Shown one piece after another: positions 1 to 11,800 of a stretch of DNA of 64,000 nucleotides. The position numbers were made by a program, and so were the translations under genes. The DNA comes from Enoplolaimus lenunculus. Lineage: Eukaryota; Nematoda; Enoplea; Enoplida; Thoracostomopsidae. Location of the stretch: contig JASANG010003785.1 of the NCBI GenBank assembly GCA_030248215.1, positions 1-64,000 on the forward strand, written 5' to 3'. Under the pieces are notes generated by a model, which saw only the letters and a program-made list of their open reading frames with translations, made no database searches and had not been told where the DNA came from. Each line of letters begins with the position of its first letter. Position 1 is the first letter of the stretch.

Positions 1-116
1 CTAATCTTTTTTGCTTGGCTTAGGCTTTAGGCTTAGGTTTAGGAATATGCGTATTTTTACGCTTAGGCTTAGGTTTAAGCTTAGGAATATGCTTATAATA
101 CTGGTCCACTCCTGTT
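1..116 (+). mobile_element. Telomere-repeat MITE (family A), truncated at window edge
   Basis: Core of GCTTAGGCTTAGG-type repeats followed by a degenerate terminal repeat (CCTGTTTTTACAT). Forms an inverted pair with the copy at 1803-1995. Confidence 0.6.
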
Positions 117-942
117 TTTACATTGACTCCTTGCGGCAGAAAGGTACTTGATCTCATGAAAAATGTATTTTGCTGTCTTTCTGCATTAAATTAATGGAAA
201 GCCACCCAGAGAAAAACGCAATGGAAAACGTACATTTATTATTCCGAGGGTAGACTTATCTGTATTTACGATGGGTATAGACGGGCGAACACCTTGTTTT
301 AGTGGGGTCATATTTACGGGGTGATTAATTGTTTTGCGTTCAGAAGCTATTCGTAATTCGGAAACGTCATTACTTGCGTCATAATTAAAAGATTGTGTCA
401 TAATTACGATTTTAGCATGATGTCATTACGAAGGACTTTAAGTAACCATTGCTGGTTTATGAAGGTTCTGTGTTGGAAGCTGTTACTCACGCGAAACGAA
501 TTTTTTTCTTTCGGTGTCAAACAACACTACAGCATCTGGCCATCATGAGAAATCCAATATTTGATAGACGTTCTTAGAGTCAAAACTCACGCAGAAACGT
601 TTAATAGAACAAGACGAGTTAAGCAAGCGAGAAATGAACACAATTTTTTAATCTTTGTTGTAAAGCTGCAACACCCCACATACGTATTTTGGACAGCGTT
701 GCAACAGAGTTTTGTTTTACGTTGCGTATGCAATTAAAACAGTAAGTCTGCTGTATGCATTGAGAATAGTACAATACCTGTCGTTTCTAATATGTTTTAT
801 ATGTTTCAAAGCATGACAGCTTTTCAAAAAGTTTTTAATTTTGTTCACTTATGTCTGACACACGTTAAGGCCCAGGTAACAATTTAGCGTAGAACCGGAG
901 AAACGTTTGTCCAGTTGCACATTTGTGCCACTACGTGTACTA

Positions 943-1283
943 GTTATTTTAAACAAGAGTGGATGATGTCCACTTGCAGAAGAGTGTGCAATTGATGCGG
1001 TAGTGCATGGCACAAAGTGTACAAGCACGTGTTGCATTTTTGCTCGACCCCCCCCCCCTGATTTGGAGGGGGTAGTCACCACTTAATCTACATAGTAAAA
1101 ATAGGAGTTAAAATATAATCGGAGCGACTTGAACTAAAATTCAAAATATTCGTTCAGACGTTTCCCCCAAATAAGGGGGGGGTAGGTCAAAAATACAACG
1201 TGCGCTGGGTACATTGTTTGGTGTACGAGAATGTACCCAGTAGCATACTCTTGTGAAAATCATCCACTCTTATTTTAAATTAC
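943..1283. mobile_element. Inverted-repeat MITE (family M) with G/C homopolymers
   Basis: Inverted ends reading AAGAGTGGATGAT at both sides, with sub-terminal CAAGAGTATGC-like arms. Internal C and G runs occur at 1029-1038 and 1174-1182. A related copy is at about 4745-5042. Confidence 0.5.
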
Positions 1284-1544
1284 AACTTTCGTTTGTATGG
1301 GGGTTTTTCAGGAGTGTCAGCGAAACTCGCCATATTCGACTAAGCGACATCGTCGACTGCAGGGGATATCTCTGTTCCCGTGTAAATGAGTCGAATTTAG
1401 ACGCTGCTACAGATTCGATGTTATAGATTATATTAAGGTATTAGAATGAACCGAGTTTGTTCTATTTACGATGTATTAATTAAGTCAAACCGAGTGAAAC
1501 TGTTGATGATGAGGTTTACCTAGAGAAGGTGTGGAAAGCTACTA

Positions 1545-1800
1545 CTATAGTGACCCGAAAGAGAGGGGGACTGATATTTATTTGGCCTCTCGAGACGGCA
1601 CCCCCTGTTTATTGGTTACGCACTGTTATTTATTTTTAACTCGCCTTTCGTCGCCCTTCGGTACTGATGTATATTCGGCATTGCCACTATCCGTTGAATT
1701 AAACGTTATTTGTCTTTAAAGACTAGCTTGAGCGATAATGTAAAGGTTATACTTAGAAATGTCGTTTCAAATTTAAATATGTTTTAAAGTTTTGGTTAAT
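1545..1800 (+). mobile_element. Tc1/mariner-type MITE (family B), 3' truncated
   Basis: Begins TA then CTATAGTGACCCG and continues with the family B interior (GGCCTCTCGAGACGG). The second terminus is missing. Full copies are about 437-440 bp. Confidence 0.6.
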
Positions 1801-1802
1801 GT

Positions 1803-1995
1803 ATAGATAAGGAACAAACAAGTATTATAAGCATATTCCTAAGCGTAAACCTAAGCCTAAGCGTAAAAATACGCATATTCCTAAACCTAAGCCTAAAGCC
1901 TAAGCCAAGCAAAAAAGATTAGTCAAAGCTTAAGCTGACTCTATTGCAGTGCCACAGAAAAACGTTCCGCCTCTGATCTTTACATGTGCTCCGCA
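1803..1995 (-). mobile_element. Telomere-repeat MITE (family A)
   Basis: Interior CCTAAGCCTAAGCG repeats, the ACTGCA...CTATTG spacer and right terminus TGATCTTTACATG. Its first 93 nt are near-identical, inverted, to positions 1-101. Confidence 0.65.
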
Positions 1996-2707
1996 AGGTA
2001 ACGAATAAGTAGCATTTCTTTTGGTGTATTAAAGTAATACCAAATATGCTCCAAGGACTCTAAAATTCGTGCGATTCAACGATTTTGTACAGATTTGTTT
2101 AAAACGCGGCTTAAAAAGCTAAAAATTTCCGCTCCGAACAGGGTATACGAATTGTTCAAATTATGCTAATTCAACAACGTTTTAAACCCTATTAGCTATG
2201 TTATTTTTGTCTCGTATTCGGTTCTGCAAACAGATATTCAGTCGAACCTTTGGTTCTGTTTATTTTAATACCACTGGTTGCAGCCTTAAATATGTGGTTT
2301 TTTTTCGAGAATATGATTTCAACCGATCTCTTAATTGCGATAAACTAACAAACGTCCGTGTCGGTTTCTATAAACCCGTTTGACAACGGAACGCAGCAAT
2401 TTGTCATAGCAAATTAGGCTTCTATAAAACTAAAGGTTATACAGCACAAATTAACCAGCGGCTGTTGTGTAAAAATTTCTTTATATTTTTGGCTTTTTTC
2501 GCTTATTGCGAAAATATTCATTTAGCATTAATGATGCGTACTCAATTGCGCGTCGGGAGGTTTTTTGAATAAACAATGACAAACGGTTAATAATTGGGTG
2601 AAACTATAACCATCGGCTGGTTATAATCAACGGTTTTGATCACGTCTTGTTTGGTGTAATTTATATTGTGTAATATATTAATAAGTATAATATGAAGTAT
2701 AATATTA

Positions 2708-3144
2708 CTGAAATGACCCGAATATAGAGGGTAGACTGATATTTATTTGGCCTCTCGAGAGGGTACCCCCTATTATTCGGTTACGGACTGTTGTTTATCT
2801 TTAACCCGCGCTCCGCCGCCCTTCGTTACAGGTATATATCTGGTGTTGCAACTATCACTTGAATTAAACGTTTATTTGTCTTGTATCAAAAGCTTGAGCA
2901 ATAATGAAAGGTTATACGTGTGCTTTCAAAACTTAAGTATGATTTAAAGTTGCAAACTCATCTGTATTTAGTCCTGGAATCATTAACGCACTACTATTAG
3001 GGATAGTTGACAATTATGGACTGTGATTAGGGTTTAAAGACTGTATCCGCTTACAGACTCTTATTATGATACGGACTTCTATTGATTGACACTCAAAATG
3101 AAGAGTACCCCTCTTATTGCCACCTATTATTCGGATCACTACAG
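2708..3144 (+). mobile_element. Tc1/mariner-type MITE (family B), complete
   Basis: 437 bp flanked by TA on both sides. Termini CTGAAATGACCCGAAT and ATTCGGATCACTACAG are inverted repeats of the family consensus CTGTAGTGACCCGAAT. No coding potential. Confidence 0.75.
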
Positions 3145-3456
3145 TATACAGATATATCCAAGGCTTAAACTGGGATTTCACTTCCAGGGGGTATAATGAT
3201 TATATGTTAGCGAGCGAGAAAATTTTTGAGCTCGACGTAGTTTATAGTAAAACCTATAAAAGATTCGCTTTGTCATTTCGCCTCATTCTGATTTCTGCTT
3301 TATTTTCAAAGAGGTTGCCATATAATTACTTACAAACACACATTCCAGCGAAAAATATTGCTTACTCTGGTGTCACACTGAGTGACACCTATCAAACGGT
3401 TTGCTCAAACGCCCGACCGCCATATCCTAACTCGATTTTCTATCTTAGCCCATGCT

Positions 3457-3623
3457 CCATGCCCGTAGCCAGGTCATCACACCTTGATAGGGGGCTAAAC
3501 ATTTGTCAGGAGGGCACACAAGGGTTTTCGATGACTTGCCAGCAAGGTTAAAAATTTCCTAACGGGAGGAAAATTGTTCCAGGCTCGGGGTTGAGCCCCC
3601 CTTGACGCCTTGGCTACGGGCCC
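3457..3623 (-). mobile_element. hAT-type MITE (family D)
   Basis: Ends GCCCGTAGCCAGG and TTGGCTACGGGCCC are inverted repeats. Interior shares the AGCAAGGTT/AAAAATTT blocks with the other D copies. Confidence 0.6.
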
Positions 3624-3777
3624 AACCATACTCATATAATACTTGTTTAGAACATCAATATTTTGAATCAAAAACTTATTATTTTGAGAACATTGCGTCT
3701 GAAAATGTCGGATGGTACCGGTTTAGCAGGTTTAAAAGAACATTTGTTCTTTGAAGGTTTTTGTGCTTTTATCTTCT

Positions 3778-3818
<41 letters not shown>

Positions 3819-3942
3819 TTTATATTATTATTATATATTATTATTATATTATTATATTATTATTATTATGATATTATTATTATATTATTATTATTATGTT
3901 ATTATTATTATATTATTATTATTATTATTATTTGAACCGCTG
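3778..3942 (+). repeat. ATT/TAT microsatellite
   Basis: About 165 bp of nearly pure ATT repeats with TATATT interruptions. The Ile-rich frames here are artefacts of it. Confidence 0.95.
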
Positions 3943-4189
3943 TAAAACTATTGCAATTAAAATCGCTAAAAAAGGCCATAAGAGTGCTTAAAATGAACAC
4001 ATTAATAACAAGTCTGAGCCGTGACAGATCGCATTCGCTTAAGTTTAAGACCAGACTTATCAAAAACGATATGAACTAATGTTTCCGTAGTAATTTTTGT
4101 TCTATTCTACTTAATATCTTACCCCCATGTAAAGAATAACGGCCTTCCTGCTAAGAGACATCTAGAGCTGGATCACTTAGAAGCTGAAA

Positions 4190-4585
4190 AGATCTGGCTT
4201 AGATTTAGGTTATAGGATTAGGTTTAGACTTAGATTTAGGTTATAGGATTAGGTTTAGACTTAGATTTAGGTTATAGGATTAGGTTTAGACTTAGATTTA
4301 GGTTATAGGATTAGGTTTAGGCTTAGATTTAGGTTATAGGATTAGGTTTAGACTTAGATTTAGGTTATAGGATTAGGTTTAGACTTAGATTTAGGTTATA
4401 GGATTAGGTTTAGACTTAGATTTAGGTTATAGGATTAGGTTTAGACTTAGATTTAGGTTATAGGATTAGGTTTAGACTTAGATTTAGGTTATAGGATTAG
4501 GTTTAGGCTTATATTTAGGTTATAGGATTAGGTTTAGGCTTTGATTTAGGTTATAGGATTAGGTTTAGGCTTATAATTTAGTAGG
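4190..4585 (+). repeat. 31-bp minisatellite of telomere-like sequence
   Basis: About 12 head-to-tail copies, period exactly 31 (for example unit starts 4202 and 4233), built from TTAGGTT, TAGGATTAGG and TTTAGACTTAGA words. Units are nearly identical; the last two carry GGCTT variants like the family A core. Confidence 0.9.
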
Positions 4586-4744
4586 TAGACCCTGTAGTGA
4601 ACATGGGTCATTATTCTAATGGGTAAGAAAATCATACAAGCGTGTTTCGATAAAAATTACGCTCCCGTCTTAAACGAAAGCTAAAGCTAACACTAAAATC
4701 GAAATATTAGGTACGGTATGGTGATCAGGAAACTGTCAGTGCCA

Positions 4745-5042
4745 GCAAGAGTGGATGATGCATACTTTAACAGGAGTAAGCACCTGGGTACATTCTGTGT
4801 AGAAAAGAATGCGCCCGGCACGTGTTGCGGTTTTGCCTTACCCCCTTTAATTAGAAGGGAGTATAACCTGTGCGAACCATGGCACTTTATGTATCCGGCA
4901 ACAAAAATGATCCGTTTATAGTTTTTAGGGTTTTATTGCATGTGACAGCGACGCAACTCGAAACATGGGGGGTCGTCTAAAACGCAACACCCGGTGGTAC
5001 ATTTTGTACCATGTGGTACCCAAAGAGTTTTAACCACTCAAA
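4745..5042. mobile_element. MITE of family M, second copy
   Basis: Opens AAGAGTGGATGATGCATAC with the GGCACGTGTTGCG interior. The right arm is degenerate (GTTTTAACCACTC). Less well preserved than the 943 copy. Confidence 0.4.
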
Positions 5043-5190
5043 CCTTGGAATCAATCAACGCCCCTCCTACACCACGGTAAGATATCACTAAAATTGCCCC
5101 CTGGTTCTAAATTACAAGCACCTTTTAACTGCCGATGGGATCAATGGGCTCAGCGGCTAAACCAGCCATTTGGATTAAATAGTATTCCAC

Positions 5191-5352
5191 TGGTTCGTAG
5201 CCAGAGATGGACCGGGCAGCTCAGGCCACCTCTGTAAAAATTTTGGTTCCCCTACAAAATGTTCAACCTTGCTTCTAAATCATACGAAACGCTTGTATGC
5301 CTCCTGAAAATTTTTTAGCCCCACATAGCAAGGTGAGCTGGCTACGAGTATG
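5191..5352 (+). mobile_element. hAT-type MITE (family D)
   Basis: TTCGTAGCCAGAG start, CAACCTTGCTTCTAAATCAT interior, and AGCAAGGTGAGCTGGCTACG end, as in the 21146 copy. Confidence 0.55.
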
Positions 5353-5456
5353 TACTTAAGTCATGAATATCAAACTCAGTAAATATCAATTTTCATGAAG
5401 AATTTCACAGAGAAAATATCTACTGTGTATCACGTTGTATGCTCCTGTGAATTCAG

Positions 5457-5668
5457 AGGCGGATCTTGAATTTTCTGACTGGGATCAGTAAGCTGACTGC
5501 TATATATGTACCATTGTCGGCGAAAAATTATAAGGTAGGAACGTTATCATTTTATCACCAAAAAAATTTCTTAGTAGAAAATTGTAAGATACGAAAATTT
5601 ACCGTTTTAGCACAAAAAATTGTAATGGAGGGCGTACGCCCTCTGTCGCAGCCCATGTGGATCCGTTA
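5457..5668 (+). mobile_element. hAT-type MITE (family C), deleted copy
   Basis: Starts CAGAGGCGGATCTTG and ends ATGTGGATCCGTTAG. Interior with repeated TTATCA...AAAAAATT and GTAAG blocks, as in the 23346 copy. Confidence 0.5.
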
Positions 5669-5684
5669 GTGTTCGAAATGGGAA

Positions 5685-5806
5685 ATATGATTAATCAACT
5701 CAGAATGAATTGAATCAACTCAAATTCTGAGTTCTGATTGTCCTAACTCTCAAACTGAGTGATTCAACTCATTCTGAGTTAAAATCAACTCACTTAAATT
5801 TACAGT
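5685..5806 (+). mobile_element. Right half of a family F MITE
   Basis: GATTAATCAACTCAGAATGA through AAATTTACAGTG, matching the right half of the 252-bp elements at 61240 and 62180. Confidence 0.6.
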
Positions 5807-7196
5807 GCTATTTCCTGGTTCAAATCTCAAATGAATACTCTAATTCGCTAAAAACCGTTGCGCTAAAGTTTGTTGTGTTTATAGAATCAAAGGGCTTAAT
5901 CAGGATTTCATTTCGAAAGGGGATAAAGCTCCAAACAATGATTTTGAGATAAATTTGCACAGCGAGCTAGAAGATAATGACAAATTATACAATCGCAGGG
6001 TAAGGTCAAATATGTCCATGGTCAATTGTTTATCACCTTTCCAGGGATAGGTATACACTCTTCTTGTGCTAGCTTTATTTAGATAAATCTATGCTAGCTA
6101 CGTGAGCGAACTATCTAATTTGATTTTCAAACAAGTCAAACACGCAACTTAGCAATACTGCTTTATACTAGTTTACTTCGATCTATTCCTTGCTAAACTA
6201 GAACCATACGTAATGTTTTGTTTCGAGGTCGGAGAACGGGGGGCGCAAGGGTATAAGACAGTATCTCCCACCGAATTTTATGAGAAAATGCCACAAACTT
6301 TAGTGTCTGCGGTAAAGTTAGCTGAAAATACAGAAGCCTTGAGCTCAAAACTTTTCTTCGAATATATTTGAACGTCTGAAACGGACTGCAACAAAAACCG
6401 CCAAAGTTTTAAAATGCATCTGGATTCTCGGTCGCTTCGCTCGCGAATATGGGAGCCAAAACTCTCGACGTGGGAAAGGAGCTGCCACCTCTGTCTGGTC
6501 CGGCACTGATTACAGTCAAGACACTCTTTTCTAGCAAAATGGCTCACGAATAAAATTCTGAGCCTGCACAGCGATTTTTTGCTAGAACCGAGTGTTTTCA
6601 CTGTAAAACAGGTTTTTCTACATTAAATTGTAAAAAACCGCAACAGGAATTATTTTATCACATTCGAAATTTGGTTAGCGGTTAGGGTAAGAACAGAGTT
6701 TGGGCTGGAAAATTAAAATTAATTTTTGCTGATTGTAAGCTTTCATTACAGTCGATTACAAACGCATACAATAATGCTATTTTAAATATTACTGTTAATT
6801 TCACTTAAACACTGAACACTGACATTTAATACCAACGTATGAGCATTTACGTCTACATTTAAACTGGAATGCTCCACACGTATTTTGGTCAACTTTCCAG
6901 CATCATATACTTTGTTTACAATATTTTCTTACAACGCAGACGTGATTGTTCTGTAAAAAGAAAATTTTCGCATGCAGATTGTTGTGTATTCGCTAATATT
7001 TGCACATTTTGCAAAACTGGCTAATTAGTAGTTGTATAGAAAGTAGTTATAGTTTCATTCATGAACAATTTTCATTGCTGTTTTTGCAACTGCGCGTCAT
7101 TATCCAATAGCAGTTAATTAATGAGTAAACTTTTAAATCCGTCAATGAATTAGTAACAGCTAAAAAACTTAGAGTTTGCTAAATCTCTAAACAAAT
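5807..7196. other. Upstream region of the RhoGAP gene, nothing recognised
   Basis: AT-rich sequence without supported genes. The minus-strand frame at 6278-6601 overlaps a repeat-like TCGGTCGCTTCGCTCGCGA word that recurs near 9625 and 39850, so it is probably a further unclassified repeat. No convincing TATA box or promoter element could be assigned. Confidence 0.4.
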
Positions 7197-8807
7197 ATGA
7201 CATCTAACGAAAAACCACTGCTACTGACAGTTCCGACGGACGCATCTCTCCCTCGTGGTGGTTCTATAGCTCCGTCGACACAAGAATCTATAGCCTCAAA
7301 GCCACGGCGTGGATTTTTAGCTCGATCCAGTCGATCAGTAGATGTCCCTGAACGAATTTTAAAATCAGGTCAAAATCACCAAATAAGTTCTGATTGCAAT
7401 TTAAATAATCCTTCGTGCACTAAACCAGAACAAAACATTGCGTCCAAAGATCAATTATATTCAGGAACCGCCGGGGTTGTGCCCCGATCAGCTGGGCCAG
7501 AGCTTCAAGCTGACAGACCGTTTGCAGAGTTACAGAATCCCGATGACAACAACAATTCAAACGCACAAATTTGCAGTGCAATTTTAACTGCAGATGCGAA
7601 TGCGTGCAGTGCAAACAATTCTGCAGTACTGTCACCGCAAATTATGCGTAAAACGCAGTCGAATCTATCAAGAATTCGAACGAAATTTTTCCGTCGGTCT
7701 AAAGGCCAATATCTGACCGTAGATCACGGACAGGGCGACCTTTCTGAAGACAGCTCTAAGGGTCATTTGGGTCCCCCTGTCTCAGGAAGCCTAAGCTGGC
7801 GAAATACTAGCGGATCATCGTGTGAAAGTTACGGTCCGAGCGATGATGGATCGTATGTACTACAAATATCTCCAATTTCTCCTACTTCCCTTTCAGCCGA
7901 CAATCAACCTCACCACTCTTCAATAGAATACTCCGACTATTCAGATAATCATGATCTGAAATCAGACCACAGTTCTAGTATTACAAAACGAGTTATTAGC
8001 TCGTTTCGAAAATCAAGCACTGGCTCAGTTGGGACCACTCAGCATGCCGTTAGCGCCCTACACCCGCAAGTTTCAATTCAAATTCCACTTGAATGTGACG
8101 ACAACGACAAAGACCTGGACCAACCTACGACTGGAAGTGCCCCGACCTCGAGCCGACCAGATGCCAGCAAACCAAAAAAAGGCTCGCGACTCCGGCATTT
8201 TCTCATCCCGCAATTATCGTTTACTATCGCCGATGATAAATGCGTACCCCCTGACAACACTGACGGTGATTCCGTTCAACGAGGGTCGAACTCTGAACTC
8301 ACCACTCTGCCTGTCTCACCTATACGCAACCGTCGAAGACAGTCATCATCAACAACGGCCAGGTCATTTGATGAACACGAACACCGAAAGGGAGGCGCTG
8401 ATTCGAATTTTGCCGCAACAAAACGATCTCATTATAAAAAAGCGTCGAAAGGTCGGCATAGTTGGTACGCAGCGAGCACATCGCAACTGCCAGCACTTCC
8501 GTGTCCAGGCAGCAACAAACCAAACAAATCTACTCCAAGTTTATTATCATTATCATCTGCTTCAGGTTGTAATTCTTCAATGGGAGACGCAACAACAACA
8601 GCCGCAACAACAACAACAACAACAACTGACGCAACTGTCGCAACAAAAGCACCACGATTTGACTTAAGAAAATTGAAACAACATAAACAATCAGTATCGA
8701 CCATCGTTAGTCATTACGCTTCTGGAATGGTGCCAGGAAGCTCAACTGGTGGCGGATCAGCTGAACAACTGCATGCTGCTCACGTGACTTCCGCGTGGGT
8801 GCCGTGG
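7197..8807 (+). CDS. ARHGAP6: Exon 1 of the RhoGAP gene: Ser-rich, Thr-repeat N-terminal region
   Basis: Open frame of 537 codons ending exactly in phase 0 at a GTAAGT donor (8808). Composition is low-complexity and Ser/Pro/Asn-rich with basic clusters (KKGSRLRHFL), as expected of a disordered regulatory region. A CAA/ACA microsatellite at about 8590-8640 is read as Thr/Ala runs. The frame stays open to 8942 past the donor, but that tail has no family similarity and exon 2 joins in phase, so it is read as intron. Confidence is high that it codes, moderate for the true start. Confidence 0.8.
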
Positions 8808-11800
8808 GTAAGTAATCATCTTGTCACGTGGATAAATTTGGCGATGCAAATTGGTCATCTAATGCTCACAGTGTGTTTTCTACTGTTAACTATAACGCAG
8901 GGGCGTTCGCAGAAAATTATATTTGCAGGGGGCACTGAATAATTTTGGGACCCCCTAGAATTGCAACTCAAGGTTGTTTACTACCGAGTCAATTTGAGGG
9001 AAGCGGGCACCAGCCAAATTTGGGGGTACGACCCGCCAATGATTCTCCGTGGTGACGCCTGTGCTATATAGGTTTCAACCTACCGAAGTCGGCAAATTGT
9101 GAATTTGAGATATTACACTCGAACGGGGTAGCGATCACAGCTGAGTGCAACAACTTTCGTTCGTTTGGCTCATGTATAGAACAGGGCCGGAACAGTAGTA
9201 TAGGCATATTCCTAAGCCTAAGCCTAAGCAAAAAAATTAGTCTAAAGCTTGAGCTGACTCTATTATAGCCGCTCCAGAAAACGATCCGGCCCTGTTCTAT
9301 ACATGGGCAGTGTTTGTTTTACGCCGAAATTCATCAAAGTTGTATAAATTTATGAATTTGCAGGATAATTTCACATGGCGACACTGTGAAACTGGACGCG
9401 AAGTGCATTTAACTGGATGCCGATTGGATCAAATTTCGCACAAAGAACGTCAAACGCTTCAGAAAATTGCAATCAACCGACTGAATCGAATGAACGTCGG
9501 TGTTCCAATTGTCAAACCGAAAGGTAAAATTCCATTTAAATTAACGACAATTTAACCTTATCAACCAGACATCAAAGCCAAAACTTTTTGTAGTATGATT
9601 TAGTACTAAAATAGCGTTTGGCATCTCGGTCGTTTCGCGCACGAGTTCGTTGGCCCATGTAAAGATCAGGGACGGAACGTTTTTTTTGTGGGACTGCAAT
9701 AGAGTAAGCTTAAGGTTTAGACTATTTTTTGCCTGGCTTGGGCTTAGGCTTAGGTTTAGTAATAAACCCATTTTTACGCTTAGGTTTAGGCTTATGCTTT
9801 GGTTTAGCAATATGTTTATAATACTGTTTCGCCCCTGTTCTTTACATGGGCCAGTTCGTTTTGCAACCGTATGTTACATGGCAACGTCACAAATTATTCG
9901 ATAAACCAGTGAGTTAAATTTAAGCTGTGCTTTTAATTTTATATCTAATTCTACGCTTACGCAAGAATTGGTCACCCAAATATGTCTACACTGCAAAAAA
10001 TGGTGAGTCAAATTGAGTCTCTCCGAAATAGGCTTTGGGACTACATAAACTGAGTCAAATTCAACTCCGTCAGAGTCGAGAGTCAAATTCGTCTCCGCCA
10101 GAGTCAAATTATTTGACTCACTCATCGACTCGGATGAGTCGACTCTGACGGAGTCGAATTTCACTCAGTTTGTGTAGTCCGGAAAAGCCTATTTCGGAGA
10201 CAGTCAATTTGACTCACCATTTTTTGCAGTGCAGCTTAGACAACGAATTGATTTTTGATACAAAATGTGACCAGTTGCATACTCTTGTTAAAATAGTGAT
10301 CGTCAACGCTTTGCTAATAATCAATCAATATTGATATGTTTGTTTCAGATGATGTTCCAAACAAGCATAAACGCTACAAATATATTAAAAAGAAATCCCA
10401 CACCGTGAACATAATTGGTGGCGGAAATAGCGGCAATGTTTCCGGTTCGAATACGTCCGGATCCGTCTACGCTGTCGAACAACAATCGAGCGCTGGGCAA
10501 TTTTCGCTTAATCCTAAAAAACGTAAAACCACCCGATGCCGTAATAAGCACGCGTGGGAATGGTTTAAGCCCTCCATAGTTTTACTTTTAAATTTTTTAG
10601 CTTAGAACTATAAGGTTTTGTTGATCCCGTAGCCAGAGGTAGGCCGGAGGGCTTAACCGCACTATAACTCGTTTGCAAGTCATAGGAAATCTTGGCGAGC
10701 GGCGTAACAGTAGATTAAGCGCATTCCTCAGCCGAAGCCTAAGGCTAAGCGTTGTAAACATGTATTCCTAACCCTAAGCCTAAGCCAAAGCCTAAGCCTA
10801 AGCCTAAAGACAAAATGTAATACAGAATCTAAACCTACTCTTTTATGGACACATCAGAAACCTGGACGCCCCTTAAAGTAACATGGGTCTTTATTTATAT
10901 ACATACTGGGGTTGTAGATCTATAGCCATTTCCAGCAATGTTCCTTGTCTCGAAAATATGTATTATTCCGGCCTGGTCCACTGTTTTGAATGTAACTCAA
11001 AGTAATGAGATTTAACTTCTGAACCAGATTTGTCTTAAAAAAGTATCGTGATGGTATAAACCCGAGCCCGTAGCCAAGGGAATACCGGTAGGAGTCAGCC
11101 CCACCTGGAAAAATTTTGGGTTCCCTTACAATTTTCGACCTTGCTTGTAAGTCAACGAGAACAACATTTGTATGCCGCTACTTAAAAAAATTTAGACCCT
11201 CTAGCAAGCTGAACTGGCTACGGACCTGGTATATACGTGGTATACCGATAATGGAAATGTTCCATATAAGACGATGACAAATTTCAAACAGCTAAATTTT
11301 GAAAATTTTCTACCATTTAAAATTTGAAATTTTAAAACTTTACAATTGTTTTAGATTCGTCTACTTCCGCACCGAAACCGCAAATATTTGGCATTCCACT
11401 AACGCAATGTATGTTTAACGATCAACAACGCCTTCAAATCGCGTCTATTACTGCAACGCATAACAATTCACTTCCAGTGCCAGGTTGTTCAGGAGACAGC
11501 AGCGATAATAAGGTATTCGGCCAATGTTACTTTAAGCGGCGTAACAGTAGATTAAGCGTATTTCTAAGCCTAAGTCTAAGCTTAAACGTTCTAAAAATGT
11601 GTTCCTAAGCGTAAGTCTAAGCAAAAAAATGTAATCTAGAATCTAAACCTACTGTTTTATAGACCCACCAGAAATATGGACGCCCCTTAAAGTAACACGG
11701 GCCAGGTATTTTATGCGTTCGCAGGTACAAGGAATTGTGTCAAAAACAAAACTTTTATTTTAAACGCTTTTCGAGTTTCAAACAGCATCGTTCAAAACGT

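Noticed and set aside
1-120. Possible chromosome end (telomere)
   Set aside because: The TTAGGC words are short, degenerate and embedded in a transposon-like unit with terminal repeats; similar units occur throughout the window.
3117-3551. 144-codon plus-strand frame
   Set aside because: It spans the end of a family B MITE and part of a family D MITE and has no recognisable domain.
3663-3945. Ile/Leu-rich frames that look like membrane proteins
   Set aside because: They are translations of the ATT microsatellite.
4190-4585. CRISPR-like regular repeat array
   Set aside because: Units are contiguous 31-bp tandem repeats with no spacers, in a eukaryotic intergenic region.
8029-8667. 212-codon Gln-rich plus-strand frame
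   Set aside because: Shadow frame of RhoGAP exon 1; the Gln run is the same CAA/ACA repeat read out of frame.
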